DNA from: Boseongicola sp.
GTDB lineage: Bacteria; Pseudomonadota; Alphaproteobacteria; Rhodobacterales; Rhodobacteraceae
Direction: 5' to 3'
Assembly (NCBI GenBank): GCA_028824715.1
Contig: JAPPCV010000054.1
Coordinates: forward strand, 1 to 41,103
Length of the DNA stretch: 41,103 nucleotides
Both the position numbers and the translations under genes were made by a program. Below are positions 24,169-33,975 of the stretch, piece after piece; the stretch's first letter is position 1, and each line of letters begins with the position of its first letter. The notes beneath the pieces are model-generated. The model had not been told where the DNA came from and did not search any database. It saw only the letters and a list, made by a program, of their open reading frames with translations.

Positions 24169-25307
24169 CGATGTTTTCGGACGAGGAGACCTGCGGCACC
24201 TGGATCGGGCGCATTTGGCGGCCGGGCATTGGCCCGTCCGTCGTGACGTTGCGGGCCGGCAAGCTGGTTGACATCACGTCACGCAGCGCGCCGACGGTCC
24301 GGGACGTGCTGGAGATGGATGATCCGGCAGCCCATGTGCGCAGCTCGGAGGGCGAACCCATCGGCCTGCCTGACGCGGTGCGCGACGCATCGGAGCGGGG
24401 CGGCGGCGAGTCCTGGCTGGCCCCATGCGACCTTCAGGCCGTCAAGGCCTGCGGCGTGACCTTTGCCCAATCCATGCTCGAACGCGTGATCGAGGAACAG
24501 GCCGCCGGCGATCCGACCAAGGCGGACGCGGTGAGAAGCCGCGTACACAGGATCGTCGGCAACACGCTCAACGAAATCGTGGCCGGATCGGAGAAGGCGA
24601 CGCAGGTGAAGCGGGAACTGGTCGCCGAGGGCCTCTGGTCGCAGTATCTCGAGGTCGGAATCGGGCCCGACGCGGAAGTCTTTTCCAAGGCGCAGCCGCT
24701 GTCATCCGTCGGCACGGGCGCGGACATCGGCCTCCACCCCGTGTCGACCTGGAACAATCCTGAGCCGGAGATCGTTCTCGCCGTGGATTCGAAGGGAACG
24801 TGCCATGGCGCGACGCTTGGCAACGACGTCAACTTGCGGGATGTCGAGGGCCGTTCGGCTCTCCTGCTGCCATTGGCCAAGGACAACAACGCGAGCTGCG
24901 CCATCGGCCCCATGATCCGCCTCTTTGACGAAACCTATTCCATGGATGACGTGCGCCGCGCCGAGTTGAACCTGCGCGTCGAGGGCGAGGACGGGTTCGT
25001 GCTGGAAGGCCGGAGCCTCATGTCCGAAATCAGCCGGGACCCCCTTGATCTCGTCGCGCAGGTCATTGGCCGGCATCATCAGTATCCGGACGGGTTCGTG
25101 CTCTTCCTGGGCACCCTGTTCGCACCCATCGAGGACCGGGACGAACCCGGCCAGGGATTCACGCACAAGCTGGGCGACCGGGTCACGATCTCGGCCAAGG
25201 GGCTTGGCGTCCTGCAGAACACCGTTCGGCTATCGACCGAGTGTCCTCCCTGGGACTTCGGGCTGGCGGATCTCATGCGCAATCTTGCAGCCCGAAACCT
25301 GGTCTGA
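24165..25307 (+). CDS. FAH-family (fumarylacetoacetate hydrolase fold) protein
   Basis: The protein has 380 residues. An N-terminal part (TWIGRIWRPGIGPSVVTLR) is followed by the FAH catalytic fold: LWSQYLEVGIGPDAEVFSKAQP, NNPEPEIVLAVDSKG with metal-binding acidic residues, and GNDVNLRDVEGRSALLLPLAKDNNASCAIGP with the metal-binding Asp. Members hydrolyse or dehydrate acyl-pyruvates or 2-keto-3-deoxy acids, such as KDA dehydratase in oxidative pentose pathways. In this operon it most likely acts on the 2-keto-3-deoxy acid made by the dehydratase. ATG 24165 overlaps the RraA-like stop by 4 bp. The frame is open further upstream only as a shadow of the preceding gene. Confidence 0.88.
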   Translation: MTMFSDEETCGTWIGRIWRPGIGPSVVTLRAGKLVDITSRSAPTVRDVLEMDDPAAHVRSSEGEPIGLPDAVRDASERGGGESWLAPCDLQAVKACGVTFAQSMLERVIEEQAAGDPTKADAVRSRVHRIVGNTLNEIVAGSEKATQVKRELVAEGLWSQYLEVGIGPDAEVFSKAQPLSSVGTGADIGLHPVSTWNNPEPEIVLAVDSKGTCHGATLGNDVNLRDVEGRSALLLPLAKDNNASCAIGPMIRLFDETYSMDDVRRAELNLRVEGEDGFVLEGRSLMSEISRDPLDLVAQVIGRHHQYPDGFVLFLGTLFAPIEDRDEPGQGFTHKLGDRVTISAKGLGVLQNTVRLSTECPPWDFGLADLMRNLAARNLV

Positions 25308-25365
25308 CGACCGTCCTCGAATCCGGGAGCGCGGTTCGCCGAACCAACTGCCCTCGACGCTTGAT

Positions 25366-25391
25366 GCCCCGGGAAACGTCTTCCCCGGGGC
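25366..25391. terminator. Hairpin between convergent FAH and soxF genes
   Basis: GCCCCGGG (25366-25373) pairs with CCCGGGGC (25384-25391) around a 10-nt loop. It lies about 60 bp after the FAH stop and 32 bp after the soxF stop on the other strand, so it can serve both operons. A smaller stem GGTTCG/CGAACC lies at 25333-25345. Confidence 0.55.
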
Positions 25392-25422
25392 TGCCAATGC
25401 GGCAATTCATCCGGACAGCGGG

Positions 25423-26691
25423 TCAGCCGAATATGTCGGCCGAAATTCCCGCGTACCAGCCTTCGGACTCCTCGTAGGTCGCCTTCCGGAGAGCGGCATC
25501 CTCGCCGGTCTGGCTGATGAAGCCGTCAACCCTGGCGATCTTTTCCGGCGTGGCCTCGTACGTGGCACCGACCTTGACGCCGTCATTGCTTGCGATGAGC
25601 GACCAGCACGTGTTCGCGAACCGGGGCGGGAACACCCTTGATTCAGTCAGGGCGCCTCGAACGGCATTGGCGCAGACCTTGGCCTGGCTGTTTGCCGAGA
25701 ACCCCGACTTGGGCATGTCGCCCTGCTGGCTCGCGTCGCCCAGAACGTGGACGTCGGGATCCGCCTTGCTCGACATGTCGATTGCGTTGACCGGGGCCCA
25801 GTTGCCGGCGGTCACGCCCGCAACTTCCGCGATGCGGCCCGCCTTCATCGCGGGAATGACGTTGACCACGTCGGCGTTCTCGACCTGGCCGTCTATGTCA
25901 ACAGTCATCGCGTCGGGGTCGACGGACACGTTCCCTCCGCCGAAGTCCGGACCGAGGCGGCTGATCATGCCGCCGTAGTGCTTGTCCCAGCCTTCCTCGA
26001 AGAGCGCCTGCTTCGAGAACTTCTCCTTTGGATCTGCGATCAGGATCTTTGCCGTCGGATTGCTGTTCTTCAGCAGGTGCGCAACCATGGAAACGCGCTC
26101 GTACGGCCCGGGTGGACAGCGAAAGGGATTTGGCGGAGCGACCATCACGAAGAGTCCGCCCTCTCTCATTCCCCTGAGCTGGGATCTCAGAAGTTCGGTC
26201 TGCGAACCGGCCTTGTAGGCATGCGGCATCCTGTTCTGGGCCGAGATGTCCCAGCCTGGAACCGACCCGTCGATGAAGTCGATGCCCGGAGCGAGGATCA
26301 ACTTGTCGTAGTCAAGCGTTGCGCCGCCGGCGAGCGTCACCGTCTTGGCGCTGCGGTCCACGTCCACGGCCCAGTCATGCACCACGTTGACCCCGTGAGC
26401 GCTCGCAAGCGTGCCATAGCTGTGACCGATGTCCGAGATCTCCTTGAAGCCTCCCAGGTACAAGTTCGAGAAGAAGCAGGTGTAGTAGGTTCGCGTTGGC
26501 TCGACGAGCGTGACGTCGATCGCGCCGTCGCTGTCCTTGGCGACATAGCGCGCCGCGGTTGCGCCGCCCGCGCCGCCGCCAACCACGACGACGCGTGGCC
26601 GCCCGTGCGAAGCACTCCACACGGCGGGTGCGGCAAGCGAGGCGGTGACCCCGGCCGTGCTCGCCAGAAACGATCTTCTGTTCAGTGACAT
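25423..26691 (-). CDS. soxF: Sulfide dehydrogenase flavoprotein subunit, FccB/SoxF type
   Basis: The precursor has 422 residues with a twin-arginine signal: NRRSFLASTAGV, then a cut near WSASHG. The FAD motif VVVVGGGAGGATAARYV is at about 34-50. The redox-active cysteines of flavocytochrome c are C72 (TYYTCFFSNLYLGG) and C362 (FANTCWSL). FccB oxidises sulfide in the periplasm and passes electrons to a c-type cytochrome. SoxF is the homologue inside sox clusters and boosts thiosulfate oxidation. ATG 26691 follows GAGGGAAAC. The gene is 19 bp downstream of a diheme cytochrome c that should be its electron acceptor. Confidence 0.92.
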   Translation of the reverse strand: MSLNRRSFLASTAGVTASLAAPAVWSASHGRPRVVVVGGGAGGATAARYVAKDSDGAIDVTLVEPTRTYYTCFFSNLYLGGFKEISDIGHSYGTLASAHGVNVVHDWAVDVDRSAKTVTLAGGATLDYDKLILAPGIDFIDGSVPGWDISAQNRMPHAYKAGSQTELLRSQLRGMREGGLFVMVAPPNPFRCPPGPYERVSMVAHLLKNSNPTAKILIADPKEKFSKQALFEEGWDKHYGGMISRLGPDFGGGNVSVDPDAMTVDIDGQVENADVVNVIPAMKAGRIAEVAGVTAGNWAPVNAIDMSSKADPDVHVLGDASQQGDMPKSGFSANSQAKVCANAVRGALTESRVFPPRFANTCWSLIASNDGVKVGATYEATPEKIARVDGFISQTGEDAALRKATYEESEGWYAGISADIFG

Positions 26692-26710
26692 GTTTCCCTC
26701 CTTGAGATTG

Positions 26711-27631
26711 TCAGTCTTCGAGAGCCGCAAAGTAGGCGGCCAGAGCCGCGATTTCCTCGTTGCCAAGGCGTCCGGCAACCATGTTCATGACGGGATGCTC
26801 GCGCACGCCGAGCTTGTAGGCGTGCATGACCGTCACGAACCTGTCTTCCCCCCAACGCACGATTGACGGAATGCCGTCGTCACCGCCATCCTCCTGATGG
26901 CAGGTCGTGCATTCGGAAGACAGGTATTCGCCGTACTCCGGATCACCCTCGATGTCGAGCACCGATGAATCGAGCGCGACTTCGGGAACGGCTTCCGGAG
27001 CGTCACCCTCCGCGGCGCCGACAGGGGATTCCGAATGCGTCTTGAGGTACGCAATGGTGGCGGCGATTTCGTCCTCCGACTTGAGGCCGGCAAAGGACAT
27101 CTTGGTGCCTTTAAGGTGCGTGCGCGGCTTCGCGAGATACCCGGCGAGCTCTTCCTCGTCCCAGATGAGGCCGCGCTTGCCTGCCGCCTTCATGGCCTTC
27201 GAATAGTTGAAGCCTTCCACGCTTGCGGCAACGCGACCGACAACTCCGTTCAGTGTCGGCCCGGCGCGGTTTCTCGCGTCCTCGCCGATCTGGTGGCATG
27301 CCCTGCACTTCCTGAACGCCCTTTCGCCTGCGGCCACGAGCTCGGAAACCGGAGAAGCCGTCACGGCACCCTCGTCTTCGGAAGGCGATTCTGCAGCCTT
27401 GTTCCCGGATGACGATTCGGCAGCGTCGTTCTCCGCGACGACGGCAGCGCCATTGCCCTTCGTGACATCCTCGGGCGCAACATCGCGCTGCGCGACCATT
27501 GGAACGGACATGCGCGCTGCGGCAGGTTCCGGCGCCCTGTCCACGAGCCGGTTGGCAAACACGTATGCCGAAAGGAGCACGACCGCCACGGCCGCAACCG
27601 ACGGAACGAAGACGCCAAGAAACCTCAACAT
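26711..27631 (-). CDS. soxE: Diheme c-type cytochrome, SoxE/FccA-like, partner of SoxF
   Basis: The protein has 306 residues. An N-terminal hydrophobic segment (about 5-25) works as signal or membrane anchor. A disordered Ala/Glu/Ser-rich linker (about 35-95) is followed by a class I cytochrome domain with heme site CRACH (109-113) and ligand candidate M178 (KGTKMSFAGL). A second linker (205-225) leads to a second heme domain with CTTCH (241-245) and ligand candidates M282/M284. The second domain resembles FccA-type cytochromes. It is co-transcribed with soxF and lies 130 bp downstream of soxZ. The likely job is to carry electrons from SoxF, and perhaps from SoxYZ chemistry, to the respiratory chain. 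Confidence 0.87.
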   Translation of the reverse strand: MLRFLGVFVPSVAAVAVVLLSAYVFANRLVDRAPEPAAARMSVPMVAQRDVAPEDVTKGNGAAVVAENDAAESSSGNKAAESPSEDEGAVTASPVSELVAAGERAFRKCRACHQIGEDARNRAGPTLNGVVGRVAASVEGFNYSKAMKAAGKRGLIWDEEELAGYLAKPRTHLKGTKMSFAGLKSEDEIAATIAYLKTHSESPVGAAEGDAPEAVPEVALDSSVLDIEGDPEYGEYLSSECTTCHQEDGGDDGIPSIVRWGEDRFVTVMHAYKLGVREHPVMNMVAGRLGNEEIAALAAYFAALED

Positions 27632-27761
27632 CTGCTGCGCCTCCGCACTCGTTCACGAACCATGGCGGAATGCAGCCTCCGTGGCCGATCGCGTTCGTGC
27701 AACGCGCTTCCCGAAACCTGGGGATTGCCAACTGGACGTTGGCGGCTGAGACATGCGCCCT

Positions 27762-28091
27762 TCAACCGACCTCGATCCGTTTCGACAGGACATAGACATC
27801 CCCGTCGTCATCGTGCCACGTGAAGACAAACTCGCCCGATTCAGGCACTCTGGCCTCGAACTGAAAGTACGGATTGCTCGAGATCGCCGGTTCCATCTGC
27901 ACGTCGATCACCGACTGGCCGTTGAACTCGGCGGTGAACCGGTTGACGATCGATCGCGGAACGATGTTGCCGTCGTCGTCCTTGCGCTGACCGGATTCCA
28001 TCTTGTGGTTGATCAGCGTCCGGATCGTGATCGTGTCGCCTGCCGCTGCCGTCTTCGGAAGCTTGACCCGAGGTCTGACGCCTTTTGCCAT
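27762..28091 (-). CDS. soxZ: Thiosulfate oxidation carrier subunit SoxZ
   Basis: This 109-residue protein of Ig-like beta fold has the SoxZ hallmarks: RPRVKLPKTAAAGDTITIRTLINHKMESGQ split around the H-x-M-E-S-G-x-R site, VNRFTAEFNGQ, and FVFTWHDDDGDVY at the end. It has no signal peptide and is exported bound to SoxY through the Tat route. With SoxY it makes the carrier on which sulfur intermediates are held in the periplasm. It is 12 bp after soxY, so co-translated. Confidence 0.95.
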   Translation of the reverse strand: MAKGVRPRVKLPKTAAAGDTITIRTLINHKMESGQRKDDDGNIVPRSIVNRFTAEFNGQSVIDVQMEPAISSNPYFQFEARVPESGEFVFTWHDDDGDVYVLSKRIEVG

Positions 28092-28103
28092 GTCTCTTCC
28101 TCC

Positions 28104-28526
28104 TCAACCGCCGCAGCCGCCGACGGTGACTTTCACCGACGCGCTTGTCCGGCGGAACGTCCCGTCTTCCATTTTCGCGACCGCGATCACGTCCTGGCTC
28201 CTTGCAAGGCGAATCCGGGTCGATCCGGAGGACGAGGCCGCAAGCGGGCCGAACCTGAACGTGACCACGCCGGGCAACGGATTCTCCGTGGAAACGACCA
28301 GGATTGCCACCGCGCCGTCGGCGGAAACGCCGATCGGCACCGCGTTGCCGTTCTCCGCGATTTCCGCCACATCGAGAACGACGCCGCCTTCGGCAGGTTC
28401 CGCACCGCCCGTGAATGCCGCGATGGCCTCATCCGCCGCGCTGGCCCAGGCCGGAACGGCGTTCAGGCCGCAGGCTGCAACGCTTCCCGTCGCGAGCACC
28501 ATCGCGTCTCTGCGTGTCATGGGCAT
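28104..28526 (-). CDS. soxY: Thiosulfate oxidation carrier protein SoxY
   Basis: The precursor has 140 residues with a Tat signal (TRRDAMVLATGSVAACG, cut near AWASA). The C-terminal carrier arm is GGCGG, with the sulfur-binding C138. The body has IAENGNAVPIGVSAD and TRIRLARSQDVIAVAKMEDG, which are typical. The Cys carries the thiosulfate or polysulfide chain while SoxAX, SoxB and SoxCD act on it. None of those genes is next to it here. ATG 28526 follows GAGGAGTCTCGAC. It is the first gene of the soxYZEF-type operon; 28527-28786 upstream holds its promoter region and no gene. Confidence 0.95.
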   Translation of the reverse strand: MPMTRRDAMVLATGSVAACGLNAVPAWASAADEAIAAFTGGAEPAEGGVVLDVAEIAENGNAVPIGVSADGAVAILVVSTENPLPGVVTFRFGPLAASSSGSTRIRLARSQDVIAVAKMEDGTFRRTSASVKVTVGGCGG

Positions 28527-28786
28527 GTCGAGACTCCTCGATCTTCGTCAGGCGTCAGCGGATGCACGGAAACTCCGTGATCTGCCGAACCATTAGGATG
28601 GACATTCCCTCGCGGCTTTCAAGGGGCCTGAAGACTTCCGTGCCGCAGGATCGGGTCGGCATTCCGGCGTCAGGAAGCGCTTTCTCGGCGTATGTCAGAA
28701 TGCCACGGAGTTCGACTTGCGTCCAGCGCTCCCCTCGCCCGTCGGCCCGTGCGTCATCATGAATGTGCCGGCGTCGGCCCCGGTGA

Positions 28787-30046
<1,260 letters not shown>

Positions 30047-30159
30047 GAACTAACCCTTTTTCCGCGTGCCGCGTTGCTCGATAGGACACGTCCACATGTG
30101 GCAGACCCTAGGTGAGTGCGTGAAGGTGCACAACGCAAAACTCGACGCGGCCAAAGGCG

Positions 30160-30789
30160 TCACTTCTTGCCGGAATCCGGCTCGGCGCGACGATCCGCGA
30201 TCTCATCGATGAGACCCCAGTCCTTGGCTTCCTCGGGCGTCATGAAATTGTCCCGTTCCAGGGCGTCCTCAACCTCCTCCAGGGACTGCCCGGTGTGCCT
30301 GACGTAGATCTTGTTGAGCTGGGTCTTGAGCCGTTCGGTCTGGCGCGCGTGGATCATGATGTCCGTCGCCTGGCCCTGGTACCCACCGGACGGCTGGTGC
30401 ACCATGATCGAGGAATTGGGCAACGCCATCCGCATGCCTTTCTCGCCCGCCGCAAGAAGGAGCGACCCCATTGACGCCGCCTCCCCCACGACAAGCGTCG
30501 CAATGCCGGGGCGTATGTACTGCATCGTGTCATAGATCGAGAGACCGGCCGTAATGACCCCGCCGGGACTGTTGATGTACAGCGAGATCTCCTTCGAGGG
30601 ATTCTCCGCCTCAAGGTGAAGGAGCTGTGCCACGACCAGCTGGCTGAGCCCGTCATGGACGGGCCCGTTCACGAACACGATTCGCTCCTTCAGGAGGCGC
30701 GAGAAAATGTCGTAGGCGCGCTCTCCCCGGCTGGTCTGCTCGACCACCATTGGAACCAGGTTCATGTATGTCTCGAACGGATCTTTCAT
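30160..30789 (-). CDS. clpP: ATP-dependent Clp protease proteolytic subunit ClpP
   Basis: This 209-residue serine peptidase assembles into a double heptamer. The catalytic triad is S106 (GEAASMGS), H131 (MVHQPSGG) and D179 ([11 protein letters not shown]). [20 protein letters not shown] is the usual substrate-binding strand. The start ATG 30789 gives a standard N-terminus ([25 protein letters not shown]). It pairs with the adjacent clpX. The usual upstream tig is not here; a divergent flavoprotein gene lies upstream instead. Confidence 0.97.
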   Translation of the reverse strand: MKDPFETYMNLVPMVVEQTSRGERAYDIFSRLLKERIVFVNGPVHDGLSQLVVAQLLHLEAENPSKEISLYINSPGGVITAGLSIYDTMQYIRPGIATLVVGEAASMGSLLLAAGEKGMRMALPNSSIMVHQPSGGYQGQATDIMIHARQTERLKTQLNKIYVRHTGQSLEEVEDALERDNFMTPEEAKDWGLIDEIADRRAEPDSGKK

Positions 30790-31152
30790 TTGCCGAATTC
30801 GTCCATGCCGACGTGTTCCCCCGCCTCGCTGCCTGTCAGTGTCTTAGTGGCCGCCGTCAGGGGCTTCAAGAGCGCCGAGACCGCCGACGGAAGAATTCCG
30901 CTGGCGGTGCAATGTCGCTTCAGGGTGCCGCCCGCGGACTCTGGCGGCCGGGCAGCCTGGACGGCAATCCGCGCCATCCCCGCGGAGGCGTCCGGTCCCG
31001 TCAGGATGCCGGGGGCGCCCGACGCCAGTGACACGTCGCTTCTCCCCCGCATCGCCCGGCTTTCTGCGGCACGGCGCGTCTCGCCGCATGCGCGGTCCCG
31101 GAGCCCATTCATCCGGCTTGCCTTCGCACTTGGCAGGCGTCAACTTGCCGGC
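30790..31152. other. Intergenic region between divergent clpP and the FAD-linked oxidase
   Basis: The region is 363 bp long. The plus-strand frame of the oxidase remains open across it, but the translation is Arg/Ala/Ser-rich without homology. It should contain the promoters of both clpP and the oxidase. No clear sigma-70 boxes or repeats were identified by eye. Confidence 0.45.
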
Positions 31153-32559
31153 ATGGCACAGGCAACCTCCCTGCCCCGCAACGAATCGGGGATTGAAACC
31201 GCCATCGGCGTGCTGAAGCAGCGCTTTGGCGAGCGGCTCCAGACCGGACGCCCGGTCCGGGAACAGCACGGCCACACGACCACGTGGATCAGGAACCAGC
31301 CGCCTGACGCAGTGGTCTTCGCGAGGTCCACGGAAGACGTCGCCGAAGTCGTCGGCGTGGCGGCCGCACACAAGGCGCCCGTCATCGCCTACGGTACCGG
31401 CACGTCGCTCGAAGGCCATGTCAACGCTCCCGCAGGCGGGATTTCCGTCGACGTGAGCCAGATGAACAAGGTGCTCGAGGTTCACGCGGAGGATCTCGAT
31501 GCTGTCATCCAGCCAGGGGTCACGCGCAAGGCCCTGAACGAGGAGCTGCGTGACACCGGGCTCTTCTTTCCCATCGACCCGGGCGCAGACGCGTCCCTGG
31601 GCGGCATGGCCGCGACCCGTGCATCGGGCACGAACGCCGTGCGCTACGGGACGATGCGGGACAACGTGCTGAGCCTGGAGGCCGTGCTGCCGTCAGGCGA
31701 GATCATTCGCACCGGGCGTCGCGCGAAGAAGTCAAGCGCAGGCTATGACCTGACCAGGCTCCTCATCGGGTCGGAAGGCACGCTCGGCATCATCACCGAG
31801 CTTACCGTGAAGCTGCACGGAATCCCCGAGGCCATGTCCTCGGCGCGCTGCACGTTTCCCGCGGTCGATTCCGCCTGCCAGGCGGTCATCACCACTATCC
31901 AGATGGGCGTTCCGGTCGCGCGCATCGAGCTTCTGGACGCAGATTGCGTGGCCGCCATAAACGCCTATTCCAGACTTGATCTCCCGGTGAACCCGCTCCT
32001 GCTGCTCGAGTTCCATGGCTCGGAGGCGGAAGTGGCTGCACAAGCCACGACCTTCGGGGAGATCGCCGACGAATTTGGCGGCACGGGCTTTGAATGGACC
32101 GCGAGTCCAGAGGAGCGCACCCGTCTCTGGCAGGCGCGCCATGACGGCTACTGGGCGCTGCTTGCATCGCGGCCAGGCAAGGACACCATCGCGACGGATG
32201 TTTGCGTGCCGATCTCGAATCTCGCAGAGGCCGTGGAGCGGTCGCAGGAAGAGGCCCGCAGACTGGGACTCTACTCACCGATTCTCGGGCATGTCGGCGA
32301 CGGAAATTTCCACAACACCGTGTTCTTCGACAAGGACGATGACGACGAGCGCGCGAAGTGCGAACATTTCATTGCATGGCTCGCGAATCTCGCAATCGAA
32401 CTGGACGGCACCGTCACCGGCGAGCACGGCATCGGCCAGGGAAAGATCGCATCCCTCTCAAGCGAATTGGGAACGGCCACGGAGATCATGTCGGCCATCA
32501 AGGCCGCCCTCGATCCTGACAACATCATGAACCCCGGCAAGATCGTGATTCCAGGCTGA
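31153..32559 (+). CDS. FAD-linked oxidase, D-lactate dehydrogenase (cytochrome) / glycolate oxidase GlcD type
   Basis: The enzyme has 468 residues. The N-terminal PCMH FAD-binding domain shows VVFARSTEDVAEVV, PVIAYGTGTSLEGHV, PGADASLGGMAATRASGTNAVRYG and GSEGTLGIITELTVKLHG. The C-terminal FAD-oxidase domain has ILGHVGDGNFHNTV (metal/substrate His) and GTVTGEHGIGQGK (active-site His), ending NPGKIVIPG. Length and motifs fit the LDHD-type D-2-hydroxyacid dehydrogenase, which passes electrons to cytochrome c or quinone. ATG 31153 starts the homology. It stands alone; the GntR regulator 0.5 kb downstream points the other way. Confidence 0.9.
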   Translation: MAQATSLPRNESGIETAIGVLKQRFGERLQTGRPVREQHGHTTTWIRNQPPDAVVFARSTEDVAEVVGVAAAHKAPVIAYGTGTSLEGHVNAPAGGISVDVSQMNKVLEVHAEDLDAVIQPGVTRKALNEELRDTGLFFPIDPGADASLGGMAATRASGTNAVRYGTMRDNVLSLEAVLPSGEIIRTGRRAKKSSAGYDLTRLLIGSEGTLGIITELTVKLHGIPEAMSSARCTFPAVDSACQAVITTIQMGVPVARIELLDADCVAAINAYSRLDLPVNPLLLLEFHGSEAEVAAQATTFGEIADEFGGTGFEWTASPEERTRLWQARHDGYWALLASRPGKDTIATDVCVPISNLAEAVERSQEEARRLGLYSPILGHVGDGNFHNTVFFDKDDDDERAKCEHFIAWLANLAIELDGTVTGEHGIGQGKIASLSSELGTATEIMSAIKAALDPDNIMNPGKIVIPG

Positions 32560-33049
32560 CAAGGTCGCCGCATCCCGGGCACACCAAGCCTGGTCACCTT
32601 CTTCCGCATGCCGCGCTTCTCGCCCCATCTTGCGGCGTGTCCGGTCCAGCCGGAGGCACATGCTGCATTTCGGGGGCGGTTCGTGCAGTCCCCCGGCTCG
32701 AAGGTGTCGAGGACTTCGCCCACGGTCCGCCAGAGCGCATCCCGGGACCGGGCCGTCGCGTGCGCAGCCGATTCGTGATCATGGCGACTGCTCGTTCGAT
32801 CATGTCCGGACGGAGATTCCAGGAATTCCCGCGCGCCGAAGCCAGTTGCCGGACTTCACGGACCGTCTGCCGCACGGGGATGCATTCGACGTCGAGAGCT
32901 TGCAAAGTGCAGCGGCGCAGCAGGCCCCTGGCGCGCTTCGCGAGCCACTTGGGGTGCTTCGTGACATTGCTCGCGAACCTGAACCGCTCCCGCGGCAAGG
33001 CGATCTCCGTTGCGGCCGGCCTGAAACGACGGGGCGAGCCTGACGGTCG
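32560..33049. other. 490-bp gap between convergent genes, content unknown
   Basis: The gap lies between the FAD-linked oxidase (plus) and gntR (minus). The minus strand holds an open frame (32594-32998, TTG start) whose translation has RFRFASNVTKHPKWLAKRA and VRQTVREVRQLASARG, then low-complexity text. I do not recognise it and its composition is weak, so no gene is called. Plus-strand frames also look random. Confidence 0.4.
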
Positions 33050-33775
33050 CTAACTCAAGCCGAGAATGTCCTTCAGATCGCTCTCTTCCGGCCTGGTCGT
33101 CGAGAGGTCGAGGCCGGCCCTGATGCCAATCAGGTGCTCGAACATCTGGGCCGCCGCGGCGTCCGAATCGCCGCGCTCGATCTCGCCCAGCATGTCCGAG
33201 TGCTCATGGTCCGGGCAGACCGTGCGGTTCGAGGTGCCATACAGTCCGACAATCAGCGACGATCTCGTCACGAGCTCGCGGACCACGCGTCTCAGCACGG
33301 AGTTCCCGGATGCAAGCGCGAGCTTCACATGAAACTCGCCGGACAGCCGGATGAGATCCGCTCCCTTCCCGCTCTCCCGCGCCTCGTCCTCCAGAAGGAC
33401 GTGCTGCTTCAGCATTGCCAGGTTTGCGCTGCTGATTTCCGCCGCAACCTGTTTCGCGATCGCCGGCTCCAGAACCGACCGCGCATCGAAGATCTCGTTC
33501 GCCTCGGTTCTGCTTGGGCTTGCAACAAACGCGCCCCGGTTCGATTCCAGTTCCACGATTCCCTGGTCCGACAGGAGCAGCAAGGCCCGCCTGACACGCA
33601 TCCGTCCGACGCCGAATGCCTCGCACAGCTTGAGCTCGCTCAGCTTCTGGGCAGGCGGAAGCCGATGCTCCATGACTGCACTGTAGATGCGTTCGACGAT
33701 GTGTGACTCGTCAACCCGGTCGGGCATGGACCTGCCTGCCCGCCTGGACCTGGCCGGTTCCGCTGACGCGCCCAT
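33050..33775 (-). CDS. GntR-family transcriptional regulator, FCD (FadR) subfamily
   Basis: This 241-residue regulator has an N-terminal winged helix (about 20-85): IVERIYSAVMEHRLPPAQKLSELKL split by the usual bend, FGVGRMRVRRALLLLSDQGIVELESNRGAFV. A C-terminal all-helical FCD ligand domain follows (about 95-225), with the metal-binding pattern D-x-x-x-x (IFDARSVLE), FHVKLALASGN and HSDMLGEIERGD plus EHLIGI. FCD regulators bind small carboxylates. ATG 33775 was chosen over TTG 33808. It is divergent from the ABC importer operon with 200 bp between, and the GTCAAC repeats there are its probable operators, so it likely controls both itself and the importer. Confidence 0.9.
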   Translation of the reverse strand: MGASAEPARSRRAGRSMPDRVDESHIVERIYSAVMEHRLPPAQKLSELKLCEAFGVGRMRVRRALLLLSDQGIVELESNRGAFVASPSRTEANEIFDARSVLEPAIAKQVAAEISSANLAMLKQHVLLEDEARESGKGADLIRLSGEFHVKLALASGNSVLRRVVRELVTRSSLIVGLYGTSNRTVCPDHEHSDMLGEIERGDSDAAAAQMFEHLIGIRAGLDLSTTRPEESDLKDILGLS

Positions 33776-33811
33776 GCTGGAACCACTCCTCCGTTCAACC
33801 GCCCGCAAGGC

Positions 33812-33875
33812 ATTTCAAGCCACTGCCCGGAATTTGTCAACGTGCTCGTCAACAATATGACTCAAAATTGTTGAC
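33812..33875. promoter_or_regulatory. Operator/promoter region between gntR and the ABC importer operon
   Basis: A perfect 9-bp inverted repeat GTCAACAAT (33848-33856) / ATTGTTGAC (33867-33875) has a 10-bp spacer. A third GTCAAC (33836-33841) lies 12 bp to the left in direct orientation. On the minus strand TTGACA (33840-33835) and TGAAAT (33817-33812) with a 17-bp spacer make a plausible gntR promoter whose -35 box overlaps the third repeat. Autoregulation and control of the importer follow by inference. Confidence 0.6.
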
Positions 33876-33975
33876 AATGTGGGATGGCCATGCAAGAGGT
33901 TGCTCACTTGGAGCCTTCGAACGGGTCCTGCGACCTGCATTGTGCCAACAACCGAAAACCACCTTGGAGGGGGAT

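Noticed and set aside
30616-31152. 179-codon N-terminal extension of the FAD-linked oxidase
   Set aside because: It overlaps clpP antisense and has no homology; the PCMH domain begins shortly after ATG 31153.
32594-32998. Hypothetical minus-strand gene in the gap before gntR
   Set aside because: It needs a TTG start without a clear ribosome site, its second half is low complexity, and no family is recognisable.
33871-33899. TTGACA at 33871 as -35 box of the importer operon
   Set aside because: No acceptable -10 box lies 16-18 bp downstream; the hexamer is part of the inverted repeat.
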